From positions 1 to 63,724 of the forward strand of contig CAVFKD010000004.1 of assembly GCA_963623095.1 (NCBI GenBank): a stretch of 63,724 bases of DNA. Direction: 5' to 3'. Made by a program: the position numbers and the translations under genes. The stretch's first letter is position 1, and each line of letters begins with the position of its first letter. Under the pieces are notes generated by a model. That model made no database searches. It was not told where the DNA came from and saw only the letters and a program-made list of their open reading frames with translations. The stretch is from UBA3210 sp963623095 (lineage in GTDB: Bacteria; Bacillota_I; Bacilli_A; RFN20; CAG-449). Positions 44,736 through 54,068 of this stretch are shown piece after piece.

Positions 44736-44753
44736 GTTATAGAATTTTATAAC
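44736..44753. promoter_or_regulatory. Second inverted repeat in the jet leader
   Basis: GTTATA and TATAAC form a perfect 6-bp inverted repeat around GAATTT, 11 bases downstream of the first palindrome. It may be a second operator or an mRNA hairpin before the GGGGAGG ribosome binding site. Confidence 0.4.
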
Positions 44754-44773
44754 TTACATAGGGGAGGAAGTTA

Positions 44774-46207
44774 ATGAATTTATTTAATAAGATTCCAGAT
44801 AATTTTTTCTCGATTTTATCAAGCAAAAATAAAAATATTTATGGCTTAGCGATTGTTACTTTATATGATTGTTTAACTTTATATCATAATCGTATTCGCA
44901 AGAGTGATTTTTTAGATTTGCTTAAGAATCGTGGAGAAGGCTTAGTTAAAAACTTAATCATTGAAGAAGATGATTATGAAACTGATAAAAGCCTTATATA
45001 TGAACCTACATTACAAGGTAAATACAATTTAATTGTTAAACGTTTAGTTGATACAGGATGGATCATTATTGATCAAGAGATTAAATCAGGCGTTGAATAT
45101 ATCTTAATTCCAAGTTATTCAATGAGCATGTTAAAAATCGTTTATGAATTTGTCTCAGATGGTGAATCTCAATATGTTTCCAATGTTAGATCTACATATT
45201 CTGATTTACAATACGAAGATGAAAATCAATCCGATTACATGTATCGTGCTTTAGTTAACGCGGTTAATAAAACACGTGACTTGGAACTTGAAGTTACTAA
45301 ATTGGATCATTCAATTAGAGTCTTCCATAAGCAACTTGCTAATATGTTTTCACCAAATGAAGTATTAAATCAACACTTTGATATTGCAAGAGAAGATGTT
45401 GTAGATCCTATCTATCACCCATTAAAAACAAATGACTCAATCATTTTATATAATGGACCAATTTCTAATATCTTAAAAAGATGGTTAAATACTCAAGAAG
45501 TATTCGATAAGATTGTTTCTCAAGCTTTAATTTTAAATCCTTCTTTAAAATCAAAAGAAGAGGCTCAAAAGGATGTCATTAGAAAAATTAACTACATTCA
45601 AGATACTTATAATAAGTTAACTGAAGAAATGAATGATATTGATAAGGCTCAATCTAATTACACAAAAGCAACTACTGAAAAGGTTATTTATTTAAATAAC
45701 TCTGATAAAACTATTAAAGGTAAGTTAGAATCAATCTTCCTTTCTTTAGCGAAAGTTATTAATGGTGAACCTACAGGTTATCCAAATATCGTTAAAGATA
45801 TCAATAATTCATTATTATTCTATCAACAAGGTTATATTGATTCAGATTCATTAACTAAACCTTATAGAAGAAATGAAAGATTTGAAGGAGAGCCAATGGC
45901 TTTAGATGATTCCGATCAAGAAGTCAATGAAGGCTTAATGCAATCATTACTTCAAATCATGGATGCTTATAGCGATGAAAAGATTATGGATTTCATGGAA
46001 GAAGCATTCAAAGATAATGATGAAATTGATGTTAAAAAGATTCCAGTTAAATCAGTTGAAGATTTTATCATGGTAATTCTTGGTACAGTTAAGGCTGATT
46101 CAAGATCTTCTTTCTATGATTTTGTAAGACCTGAAAATTTAGAATACATCACAAAAGAAGAAAAATATGAAATGCCTAACTATCAATATGTTAGAAGAAA
46201 GGATTAA
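44774..46207 (+). CDS. jetA: JetA-like condensin kleisin subunit (Wadjet/MukF-like)
   Basis: This 477-residue protein matches JetA (DUF5716) of Wadjet and Jet condensins, the kleisin-like partner of JetC. The N-terminus (MNLFNKIPDNFFSILSSKNKNIYGLAIVTLYD) and the winged-helix-like block LVDTGWIIID (about residues 90-110) resemble the family. Coiled coils at about 158-190 and 260-300 and an acidic C-terminal half complete it. GGGGAGG precedes the ATG. It begins a three-gene operon with jetB 2 bases downstream. Wadjet complexes extrude DNA loops and cut plasmids with JetD, but jetD is missing here. Confidence 0.78.
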   Translation: MNLFNKIPDNFFSILSSKNKNIYGLAIVTLYDCLTLYHNRIRKSDFLDLLKNRGEGLVKNLIIEEDDYETDKSLIYEPTLQGKYNLIVKRLVDTGWIIIDQEIKSGVEYILIPSYSMSMLKIVYEFVSDGESQYVSNVRSTYSDLQYEDENQSDYMYRALVNAVNKTRDLELEVTKLDHSIRVFHKQLANMFSPNEVLNQHFDIAREDVVDPIYHPLKTNDSIILYNGPISNILKRWLNTQEVFDKIVSQALILNPSLKSKEEAQKDVIRKINYIQDTYNKLTEEMNDIDKAQSNYTKATTEKVIYLNNSDKTIKGKLESIFLSLAKVINGEPTGYPNIVKDINNSLLFYQQGYIDSDSLTKPYRRNERFEGEPMALDDSDQEVNEGLMQSLLQIMDAYSDEKIMDFMEEAFKDNDEIDVKKIPVKSVEDFIMVILGTVKADSRSSFYDFVRPENLEYITKEEKYEMPNYQYVRRKD

Positions 46208-46209
46208 TT

Positions 46210-46821
46210 ATGTTCGAAGAAAAATATTTACAATTATCAAGTTCTGATAAAGAACAATTCGCACATGTCGTAAATAACTTAATGCTTAAATCATTCGTAT
46301 TAAGAGAAAATTATGACCGTCATTCTAAAATGATGAAAACAAATAAAGATTATTTATTCATTGAAAAGAATATTGATATGATTAGAGAATATTTAGAATT
46401 CTCCGGTTGGACTATTGAAAAAGATTCTCGTTTAGGTGTTGTCATGATCAACAATGAATATCAAGAAAACCATGTTAGAATTGACTTTTTAACTTCTTTA
46501 ATTGTTTATGGCTTAAGATATGCTTATGAACTCGCAAGAGAAAAGAATGAAATGACTCAAGAAGTTTATTTCACAACAAGTGAATTATTAGTTTTATTAA
46601 ACGATAAAGGTTTAATTAAACCAGATAAAAAACCTACATCAGTTGGTTTAGCTTCATCATTCAGATTCTTAGAAAACCACAATATCATTTCTAGAGTATC
46701 TGGTGAATTCAAAGATAGAAACTTAACATTTGTTATTTTACCATCTATCTTATACGTTATTGATATGACAAAGATTAATGCAATCTTTGATGCAGTTTCA
46801 TCTTATGATGATTCTTTATAG
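46210..46821 (+). CDS. jetB: JetB-like condensin KITE subunit (DUF4194)
   Basis: This 203-residue protein matches JetB (DUF4194), analogous to MukE. Visible features are the helical region with KDYLFIEKNIDMIREYLEFSGWTIEKDSRLGVVMI near 50 and the winged-helix-like C-terminal part with LASSFRFLENHNIISRVSG near 150. It lies 2 bases after jetA and 10 bases before jetC, so it is tightly coupled. The operon order A-B-C is that of type I Jet operons. Confidence 0.78.
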   Translation: MFEEKYLQLSSSDKEQFAHVVNNLMLKSFVLRENYDRHSKMMKTNKDYLFIEKNIDMIREYLEFSGWTIEKDSRLGVVMINNEYQENHVRIDFLTSLIVYGLRYAYELAREKNEMTQEVYFTTSELLVLLNDKGLIKPDKKPTSVGLASSFRFLENHNIISRVSGEFKDRNLTFVILPSILYVIDMTKINAIFDAVSSYDDSL

Positions 46822-46831
46822 GAGGTAGTCA

Positions 46832-49800
46832 ATGAAAAAATTAGTAAAAGTACGTATTATCAATTGGCACTATTTCTATAATGTCACATTCGATATTGAT
46901 CAAGTTAACTTCTTAACTGGTCAAAATGCTGCAGGTAAATCTACTTTAATCGATGCGATGCAAGTTGTATTACTTGGTGATACATCTGGTAGACAATTTA
47001 ACAAAGCTGCTTCTGAAAAAGCAGGCCGTACATTAAAAGGCTATTTAAAAGGTGAAATTGGTGATGATGGAGAAGGTTCTTATCGTTATTTAAGAAATGG
47101 TCGTTTCTCATCTTATATCGCTTTACAATGGTATGATGATGTAAATGATAAATATTTTACAACCGGTATTGTATTTGATATTTTTGAAGATTCTTCAGAA
47201 GAACATCATTTCTTCATTTTACAAGATAAGATTCCAGAAAATAATTTCGTTGTTTTACAAGTACCAATGTCTTATAAACAATTAAGTGAATATTTCTCAA
47301 AGAATTATGCACCTACTGAATATTATTTCGCGGATAGTAACGCTCAATACCAAGCTCGTATTAAAGATGAATTCGGCGGAATTAAAGATAAATATTTCTC
47401 ATTATTCAAAAAAGCTGTTTCTTTCACACCTATTACAAACATTGAACAATTCTTAACAGAATATGTTTGCGATGTTCCAAGTGAAATTAACGTCGAATCA
47501 ATGAGAAACAATATTCAACAATATAAACGTCTTGAAATTGAAGCAAGTAATATGAAACAAAAAATTACTCGCTTAGAAGAAATTCAAAACGCATTTAATG
47601 AATATAATTCTAAAAAACAAGATTTAAATGTCGCAAGTTATGTTTCTAAAAGAATTACATATCAAGTATATTTAAATACTATTTCTAATTTCCAAAAAGA
47701 TATTTCTTCTTCGGAAACTAGATTACAAGAAATCGCAAGTGAATTAATCGCGATTGAAGATAGAATTAAAGATTACAATAAACTAAAAGAAAATTTAATC
47801 GCTCAAAAAGTTTCTTCAGGTGCATTCCAATTAACAAGTGAATTATCCACTCAAAAAGATGCAACTTCAAAGAAGATTAATGAAATCACTAATCAATTAA
47901 ATACTTTAAGAAATCAATTAAGTAAATATATTAATGATTATTCTAATACAGCAAATCAAATTATTTCTATTTGCTCATCCATTAAAGATGATAGAACATA
48001 TATCTCTTATAAGAAGGAATTAGAAACATTAATTACTTCATCAGAAGAATTATTAAATAATGTTAATACATTTAAAGGTGTATTTACTAACACTGAATCA
48101 ATTGATGATTCATCATTAACTTCATTTAGAGATGCATTAATTAAATATAAATCAGATGTATTTGAATTAGGCTCAAGAATTAGAAGTAAATATTCTGATT
48201 TAGTTTTAGAAAATACTCACGCTAAACAACAATTATCTGATTTAGATAATGGTTCTAAAAACTATGATTTACAATTAATGACAATTAGAAGAGAATTAGA
48301 ACATCGTTTATCTGATTTCTATGGTACACAAGTACCAGTTACAATCTTCGCGGATTTAGTTGATATTAAGACTCCTAGATGGGTTAACGCGATTGAAGGT
48401 TTTGTTGGCAATCAAAAACAAAATATGTTTGTTGATAACCAATATTATGAAACTGCGAATAAGATTCTTCCTGAAATCTTAAGAAAACAACAATATTATA
48501 GAACTGGTTTAATCGACCAAGAAAAATTACATAAAGCTAACTTTATTATCGATGATGATTCCCTTGCAGAAGAAATTATTACCGATCATCAAGGAGCAAG
48601 AGATTATGCGAATTTCTTACTTGGTAAGATGATCAAATGTGAATCTTTCCATGAAGCAAGAGAAATTGGCCGTGGTATTACTCCAAAATGTGAAGGCTAT
48701 CGTAATTTCGCTTCCTTTGTTATTCCAGAAAAGAATTATCGTTATCCTTTAATGGGTAGAAAGATTTCTGATGAATTAAAGAGAACTAAGAAACTTGAAG
48801 TTGAACAAAATGAAAAAGTTCTTAATACTTTAAAAGCATTAACAACTGCATTAACTTTAGTTAACGCTTTAGATACTTTATCATCAAACGAAGTTTCAAC
48901 TGCAGGCATTATTTTAGAAAATGCTGCAACATTAGATTCATTAAAAGCAAATCTCGCTCGTTATGAAGAAGAACTTTCTAACACAGGTTCAATTGAAATT
49001 TCATCAATTGAAGGTAAGATTGCTCGTATTGAAATCGATATTAAGAACTTAGAAGATGATAAACAAGAATTAATCTTAGAAAGAGGTAAATTACAAGAAT
49101 CTATCAGAAATATTCAAGATGAAAAGATTCCTGCACAAATTCAAGCATCTAATGATATATTAGAACAAATTAAGGATTCATTTGATGAAGAATTTGTTAA
49201 TAACGTTGCATTACCTAAATTCAATGAAGAACTTGCAACTGGTAGAAGCTTAATTTCTATTAGATCTGAATACGAAGATTTATATGTTCGTAGCCAAAAC
49301 AAAATGCGTTCTTTATTCAATGCATTAAATGAATTAAGAAGAGAATATTGTTTAACTTATAAATTATCTTATGATACAACTAAAGAAGTTAATGATGATT
49401 TCGATAATGAATTAACATTATTAAGAGATGTTAAACTTCCTGAATATCAAGATAAGATTGCTTCTGCTTACGCTAACGCAACAAAAGAATTTAAAGATGA
49501 CTTTATTTTCAAACTCAAAACATCAATTGAAACTGTTAGAAGCCAAATTGATGATTTAAATGAAGCATTAAAAGATGCAAAATTCGGTAATGACTCATAT
49601 CAATTTACCGTAACTCCTGCACCTCAATATAAAGAATATTATGACATGATCACTGATAATTTATTATTAACATGTGGTGATGATGAAAATGCATATTTTG
49701 AAAAATATCAAGAAGTCATGAATTCTTTATTCAAATTAATTGGTGATGTTTCTGCGACAAATGATCAAAACTCAGTACTCGCTCAAAACGTTGAAAAATT

Positions 49801-50200
49801 CACAGATTATCGTACTTACTTAATGTTTGATATGCTTGTTAAAAAGGGTGAAGGAAAAGCTTATTCCCTTGCAAAGAATATTAAGAAACAATCCGGTGGT
49901 GAAACTCAAACTCCATTCTATGTTTCTATTCTTGCATCATTCAGCCAACTTTATCGTATTAGACAAGTAGGTAGCCAAAGCAATTGTATTAGACTTGTTA
50001 TCTTCGATGAAGCTTTCTCAAAGATGGACTCAACACGTATTATTGAATCAATTAAGATTTTAAAGAATTTCGGTTTACAAGTTATTCTTTCTGCACCAAG
50101 TGAAAAGGTTTCTGACTTAGCGAAATTAGTTGATAAGACATTACTTGTCTCACGTCAAAATAACAAATCTCAAGTTGATACATTTGAAATTAAAAAATAA
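46832..50200 (+). CDS. jetC: JetC-like SMC/MukB-type ATPase
   Basis: This 1122-residue SMC-like ATPase is the motor of a Jet-type condensin. The N-terminal head has Walker A GQNAAGKST at residues 30-38 and a DAMQVVLLGD segment. Long coiled coils cover roughly 230-460 and 680-960, separated by a hinge/elbow-like globular region (about 490-640). The C-terminal head has the ABC signature SGGET (about 1021) and Walker B RLVIFDEAF (about 1054). The length fits JetC. The next gene is a small membrane protein, not jetD. Housekeeping Smc is not encoded in this window. Confidence 0.8.
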   Translation: MKKLVKVRIINWHYFYNVTFDIDQVNFLTGQNAAGKSTLIDAMQVVLLGDTSGRQFNKAASEKAGRTLKGYLKGEIGDDGEGSYRYLRNGRFSSYIALQWYDDVNDKYFTTGIVFDIFEDSSEEHHFFILQDKIPENNFVVLQVPMSYKQLSEYFSKNYAPTEYYFADSNAQYQARIKDEFGGIKDKYFSLFKKAVSFTPITNIEQFLTEYVCDVPSEINVESMRNNIQQYKRLEIEASNMKQKITRLEEIQNAFNEYNSKKQDLNVASYVSKRITYQVYLNTISNFQKDISSSETRLQEIASELIAIEDRIKDYNKLKENLIAQKVSSGAFQLTSELSTQKDATSKKINEITNQLNTLRNQLSKYINDYSNTANQIISICSSIKDDRTYISYKKELETLITSSEELLNNVNTFKGVFTNTESIDDSSLTSFRDALIKYKSDVFELGSRIRSKYSDLVLENTHAKQQLSDLDNGSKNYDLQLMTIRRELEHRLSDFYGTQVPVTIFADLVDIKTPRWVNAIEGFVGNQKQNMFVDNQYYETANKILPEILRKQQYYRTGLIDQEKLHKANFIIDDDSLAEEIITDHQGARDYANFLLGKMIKCESFHEAREIGRGITPKCEGYRNFASFVIPEKNYRYPLMGRKISDELKRTKKLEVEQNEKVLNTLKALTTALTLVNALDTLSSNEVSTAGIILENAATLDSLKANLARYEEELSNTGSIEISSIEGKIARIEIDIKNLEDDKQELILERGKLQESIRNIQDEKIPAQIQASNDILEQIKDSFDEEFVNNVALPKFNEELATGRSLISIRSEYEDLYVRSQNKMRSLFNALNELRREYCLTYKLSYDTTKEVNDDFDNELTLLRDVKLPEYQDKIASAYANATKEFKDDFIFKLKTSIETVRSQIDDLNEALKDAKFGNDSYQFTVTPAPQYKEYYDMITDNLLLTCGDDENAYFEKYQEVMNSLFKLIGDVSATNDQNSVLAQNVEKFTDYRTYLMFDMLVKKGEGKAYSLAKNIKKQSGGETQTPFYVSILASFSQLYRIRQVGSQSNCIRLVIFDEAFSKMDSTRIIESIKILKNFGLQVILSAPSEKVSDLAKLVDKTLLVSRQNNKSQVDTFEIKK

Positions 50201-50254
50201 ATGATGAAAAATAACTTTAATTAAGTTATATTAAAAATAATGAAAGGAGGATTT

Positions 50255-50704
50255 ATGTTAGATACAACTTTATTTTCTTTAAATGGTATTTGGACAATTA
50301 TTGGATTTTTAATCAGTTTTATTATTCCTTTATTTCTTACATTGTTAATCGCAAAAAAAAGAAGTATATTAGCGTCAATCTTCTTTTTACCATTTATTAT
50401 CTGTTTATCATCATTCTTAATAAGAAATATTGGATTTTTAAATAATTTTCTAACCGGTGGAAATAAAATCGGTAATGGATTATATTTAGGCATTGCTTAT
50501 TTAGAAATACCAGTTAATGCATTTCATTCTTTAGTAACAAAAACATTGACTAAAATCGCACCTAATAGTGAATTTTATGTTAATAATATTGTTAATGGTC
50601 AATGGTTTGGATTTACCTTCTATGGTGTATTATGGATTTTATTCTTCATAATTTTCCATTCCAGAAAAAAGAAAAATGTCAGAAAATATGATGATGATTT
50701 CTAA
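50255..50704 (+). CDS. Hypothetical polytopic membrane protein after jetC
   Basis: I do not recognise this 149-residue protein. Three or four hydrophobic helices are visible (about residues 9-31, 34-53 and 119-138, perhaps one near 65-85), with a loop containing Thr/Asn between and a basic, Asp-ended C-terminal tail. The ATG at 50255 has AAAGGAGG upstream. It is 54 bases after jetC with no terminator between, only a weak ATAACTT / AAGTTAT hairpin without a T-run (50212-50230), so it is probably the last gene of the jet operon. It occupies the usual jetD slot but is unrelated in appearance. Confidence 0.6.
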   Translation: MLDTTLFSLNGIWTIIGFLISFIIPLFLTLLIAKKRSILASIFFLPFIICLSSFLIRNIGFLNNFLTGGNKIGNGLYLGIAYLEIPVNAFHSLVTKTLTKIAPNSEFYVNNIVNGQWFGFTFYGVLWILFFIIFHSRKKKNVRKYDDDF

Positions 50705-50718
50705 AATTTAGGAAATTT

Positions 50719-50770
50719 AAAAAGTGTTTATTTTGATTTACGAAAAAATCGGCTAAACACTTTTTATTTT
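50719..50770 (+). terminator. Long-loop terminator after the jet-linked membrane gene
   Basis: AAAAAGTGTTTA and TAAACACTTTTT form a 12-bp stem with a 23-base loop containing a small GATT / AATC helix. A T-rich tail follows. Confidence 0.75.
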
Positions 50771-50780
50771 GCCTTTTTTA

Positions 50781-50794
50781 TGAAAGCGCTTAAA
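50781..50794 (+). promoter_or_regulatory. CRE-like (CcpA) box before the glycogen operon
   Basis: TGAAAGCGCTTAAA fits the CRE consensus TGWAANCGNTNWCA at all positions but one, and its core AAGCGCTT is a palindrome. It lies about 50 bases upstream of a TATAAT (50845-50850). A role for CcpA-type carbon control of the glg genes is plausible. Confidence 0.45.
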
Positions 50795-50822
50795 TTTGTC
50801 TATCGATAAAATATATCCCTTC

Positions 50823-50850
50823 TTTTAAAATTTTTTTTCTTTGCTATAAT
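50823..50850 (+). promoter_or_regulatory. Probable promoter of orf312-glgC-glgD-glgA
   Basis: TATAAT at 50845-50850 is a perfect -10 with a weak -35 TTTTAA (50823-50828), 16 bases apart. The ATG follows 24 bases later after AAGGAACT. Confidence 0.6.
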
Positions 50851-50873
50851 GTAATTATAAGGAACTAGATAAT

Positions 50874-51812
50874 ATGAGTAAAATAACACAAGCTTCTAGT
50901 AAATTAGTCTCAATCAAAAAGTTCTATTTTAATAAAGTATTGCTTTTTGGTTTTATTTCTTTAGCGTGTCTTATTTTACTGTTACTTGTTTATCTGGGAA
51001 GTTATTATTCATTCTTTGTTGATGATTCTTTAACCAATAATATTCCATTTATTTATAATAATGACCCGTCAGTGCAGAGAATTATTTCGATTATTGTAAG
51101 TTTGATAGTTGCTTTAATTGGAAGTTTAATAATATTGCTTGTTTATTATTTCAATAACAATAAATATCAAAAAGAAGCCAATGATATTTTATATAAAGAA
51201 TTAGAACTTAATGAGATATATAAAATAGATCATGATGAAAATTTAGAATTTCTTCAATTTGATAATATCTATAAATATGTCGGATTGGAACCTCCTAAAT
51301 ATTATTACTTAATGAGCTTATCGAGTTTGATTAAATTAAATTTTTATCAAATACACGATAAAACAGTTAAAAATAAAAATGGTATATTGATAACTTCAAC
51401 ATTAAATGATGATATAAATGGTTTTCTTCAAATTCGAAGTGATAATGTCTTTCCCATTGAAAGTTTAAATGAAAAGAATATTTATCAATATTATTTAGAT
51501 GATGTAAAAAAATATACTTCACCAATTTATATAAATTCATCGTTTAATAAACAAACGTATGAATTAGTTTCAAAAGAAGTAACTGATACTTTCTTAAATA
51601 TGAAGAAATTTTGTTCTTCTAATATAGTTGTTACTTTAGTTGGAAAACAACTTATTATTTATATTTCTTCTTGGCAGATGAAATTGATAGATTCATTAAA
51701 AAAGAAGATAGCTTATAACGCAGTCGACTTAAAAGTTGACGCACTTACGGAACTTATAGATTTCACAAACGATATCTATTACTACATATCAAAAAATATA
51801 AGGAGAATTTAG
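50874..51812 (+). CDS. Hypothetical membrane protein in the glycogen operon
   Basis: I do not recognise this 312-residue protein with certainty. Two membrane helices (about residues 22-47 and 70-91) are followed by a long cytoplasmic domain (about 95-312) with mixed alpha/beta content. Parts resemble DUF3137-like proteins, but only weakly. It sits 3 bases before glgC and under a CRE-like box, so it is co-expressed with glycogen synthesis. It may anchor or regulate the pathway at the membrane, but this is inferred from position only. Confidence 0.6.
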   Translation: MSKITQASSKLVSIKKFYFNKVLLFGFISLACLILLLLVYLGSYYSFFVDDSLTNNIPFIYNNDPSVQRIISIIVSLIVALIGSLIILLVYYFNNNKYQKEANDILYKELELNEIYKIDHDENLEFLQFDNIYKYVGLEPPKYYYLMSLSSLIKLNFYQIHDKTVKNKNGILITSTLNDDINGFLQIRSDNVFPIESLNEKNIYQYYLDDVKKYTSPIYINSSFNKQTYELVSKEVTDTFLNMKKFCSSNIVVTLVGKQLIIYISSWQMKLIDSLKKKIAYNAVDLKVDALTELIDFTNDIYYYISKNIRRI

Positions 51813-51815
51813 TAT

Positions 51816-52937
51816 ATGGCAGCAAATGAAATGGTTAGTTTAGTTTTAGCGGGTGGTAAAGGAACACGTCTTTTAGGTTTAACTAAAAAGACATCAAAAC
51901 CTGCAGTCTATTTTGGAGGTAAATATCGTATTATCGACTTTGTCTTATCCAATTTAGCGAATTCCAACGTACAAAAAGTTGGTGTTTTAACTCAATATGA
52001 ATCAATTGAACTTTCAAATTATTGTTCAAGTGGTCATAACTGGGGATTTGATGGTAATAACTCACAATTATCGTTATTATCACCTCGTCAAAAAGAAGAA
52101 GGTAGTTTCTGGTATTTAGGTACTGCGGATGCGATTTATCAAAACATCGATTATCTAGATTCAGTCGATCCTGAATATGTCTTAATTCTTTCTGCTGACC
52201 ACATCTACAAAATGAATTATGCAAAAATGCTTGCATTTACAAAAGAAGTTGATGCAGATTGTACAATTGCATATTTAACTGTTGAAGAAAAAGATGTTTC
52301 TAGATTTGGTATTTTAACAGTTGATGATGAAGGTAGAATTTCTTCATTCATTGAAAAACCAAAACATTCAGATTCTAGATGTGCATCAATGGGTTTATAT
52401 ATCTTTAAATATAAAACATTAAGAGATGCATTAGTCAAAGACGCAAAAGATGAAACTTCTGAACACGACTTTGGTAAGAACATCATTCCTTATTTCTTAA
52501 ATAAGAAAAAGAAAGTATATGGTTATCCATTTGAAGGTTATTGGAGAGATGTTGGTACATTAAATTCCTTATGGGAAGCAAATATGGACTTAATCGATGA
52601 TGATAACGCACTTGATTTATATAATCATTTCTCAAGCTTCAAGATTTATTCAGAAGATACAAAATCTTTACCTCAATACATTGGTCCTAAAGCAAAGATT
52701 ACAAATTGTATGATTAACCAAGGATCAATAGTTCTAGGCGAAGTAGAACATTCAGTTTTATTTACTGGAACTTATATTGAAGAAGGTGCATATATTAAAG
52801 ATTCAGTTATTATGCCAAATGTAACTGTTAAAAAAGGTGCACGTATTGTTAACGCGATTGTTCAAGAAGGCGCGGTTATTGAAGAAGACCGTATCATTGA
52901 AGGAACAAAAGATAACGTTACTTTAATTACAAAATAA
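51816..52937 (+). CDS. glgC: Glucose-1-phosphate adenylyltransferase catalytic subunit
   Basis: GlgC makes ADP-glucose from glucose-1-phosphate and ATP, the committed step of glycogen synthesis. The 373-residue protein has LAGGKGTRLLGLTKKTSKPAV near residue 11, LSADHIYKMNY near 128, FIEKPK near 172, the SMGLYIFK block near 190 and GYWRDVGT near 240. A left-handed beta-helix C-terminal domain follows. The catalytic residues are intact. Its partner glgD lies 18 bases downstream, the typical Bacillus-like GlgC/GlgD pair. Confidence 0.94.
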   Translation: MAANEMVSLVLAGGKGTRLLGLTKKTSKPAVYFGGKYRIIDFVLSNLANSNVQKVGVLTQYESIELSNYCSSGHNWGFDGNNSQLSLLSPRQKEEGSFWYLGTADAIYQNIDYLDSVDPEYVLILSADHIYKMNYAKMLAFTKEVDADCTIAYLTVEEKDVSRFGILTVDDEGRISSFIEKPKHSDSRCASMGLYIFKYKTLRDALVKDAKDETSEHDFGKNIIPYFLNKKKKVYGYPFEGYWRDVGTLNSLWEANMDLIDDDNALDLYNHFSSFKIYSEDTKSLPQYIGPKAKITNCMINQGSIVLGEVEHSVLFTGTYIEEGAYIKDSVIMPNVTVKKGARIVNAIVQEGAVIEEDRIIEGTKDNVTLITK

Positions 52938-52955
52938 TAGGAGGAAAGATATATT

Positions 52956-54068
52956 ATGGCACGTATTTTAGGTTTAGTAAATTTACATTGTTCTCCAGAT
53001 TTAGGACAAATTTCAAAAATTAGATCTCTTGCAACTCTTCCTTTCTTAGGTAGATATGCATTCGTTGATTTCCCATTATCAAATTTTTCTAATTCAACTA
53101 TTAATACAGTTGGTGTTTTAGTTAACAAATCACCAAGAAGTATGATTAAACATATGGATAATGCGATGAGTTATACAAATAACACTAAGATGGGTAAAAC
53201 TATTCTTTGTTATAATGAAACATACGCGAATAGTCCTTTATATAACACAGATATTAACAATATCATTGAAAATAAATGGTTATATGAAGATGGCAAATTC
53301 AAATATGTTGTTATCGCACCTGCACATATGATTTATCGCCTTGATTTTAATAAAGTTATTGATGAACATATTAAAAACAAAGCTTCTATTACATGTGTTT
53401 ATAAAAAAGTAAGCGATGGTAGAACTTCATTTATTGATCAAGATATCTTTGATTTTAATAAAGATGGTTCATTATCACAAATTAGAAAGAATTTAGGCGT
53501 TGAAGATGAAATTAATGTTTCAATGGAAACATATGTTATCTCAATTGATAAATTAAAAGATTTATTAGAATTCTCAACTAAAACTTCAAAATTATTTACA
53601 TTAAGAGATGTCATTAATTATTTATGTACAACTTTAAAAGTAAATACATATGAATATGATGGATTCTTAGAAACAATTAGATCATTATCAGATTATTTAA
53701 ATGTTTCATTAAAATTATTAAATCTTGATAAATTAAATGAATTATGTTCAACTTCATGGCCAATTTATACAAAAACTCATGATACACCTCCAGCAAAATA
53801 CTTAGAACATTCTAAAGTAACAAATTCATTCGTATCAAATGGTGCGATTATTGATGGTAAGGTCGATACATCAGTTGTTTGTAGAGATGCAGTTATTTCT
53901 AAAGGTGCGACTGTTAGAAATTCTATTATCTTATCCAATGCATTTATTTCTGAAGATTGTATTTTAGAAAATGTTATTGTTGATAAAGGCGCGAAAATTA
54001 TTAATGTTAAAGAATTAAAAGGAACTAAGGCAAATCCTTTATATGTCGGACAAGGAGATGTTATTTAA
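52956..54068 (+). CDS. glgD: Glucose-1-phosphate adenylyltransferase regulatory-like subunit
   Basis: GlgD is the non-catalytic GlgC homologue that forms hetero-oligomers with GlgC and alters its kinetics. The 370-residue protein keeps the nucleotidyltransferase fold (MARILGLVNLHCSPDLGQISKIRSLATLPF) but lacks the AGGKGTRL catalytic loop. It has a C-terminal beta-helix with hexapeptide-like repeats. AGGAGG precedes the ATG by a rather long spacer. The stop overlaps the glgA start by one base. Confidence 0.92.
   Translation: MARILGLVNLHCSPDLGQISKIRSLATLPFLGRYAFVDFPLSNFSNSTINTVGVLVNKSPRSMIKHMDNAMSYTNNTKMGKTILCYNETYANSPLYNTDINNIIENKWLYEDGKFKYVVIAPAHMIYRLDFNKVIDEHIKNKASITCVYKKVSDGRTSFIDQDIFDFNKDGSLSQIRKNLGVEDEINVSMETYVISIDKLKDLLEFSTKTSKLFTLRDVINYLCTTLKVNTYEYDGFLETIRSLSDYLNVSLKLLNLDKLNELCSTSWPIYTKTHDTPPAKYLEHSKVTNSFVSNGAIIDGKVDTSVVCRDAVISKGATVRNSIILSNAFISEDCILENVIVDKGAKIINVKELKGTKANPLYVGQGDVI

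Noticed and set aside
46832..50200. Annotating jetC as housekeeping Smc or RecN/SbcC
   Set aside because: The JetA- and JetB-like neighbours, the A-B-C order and the head sequence fit the Jet/MukB-like group better than Smc or SbcC.
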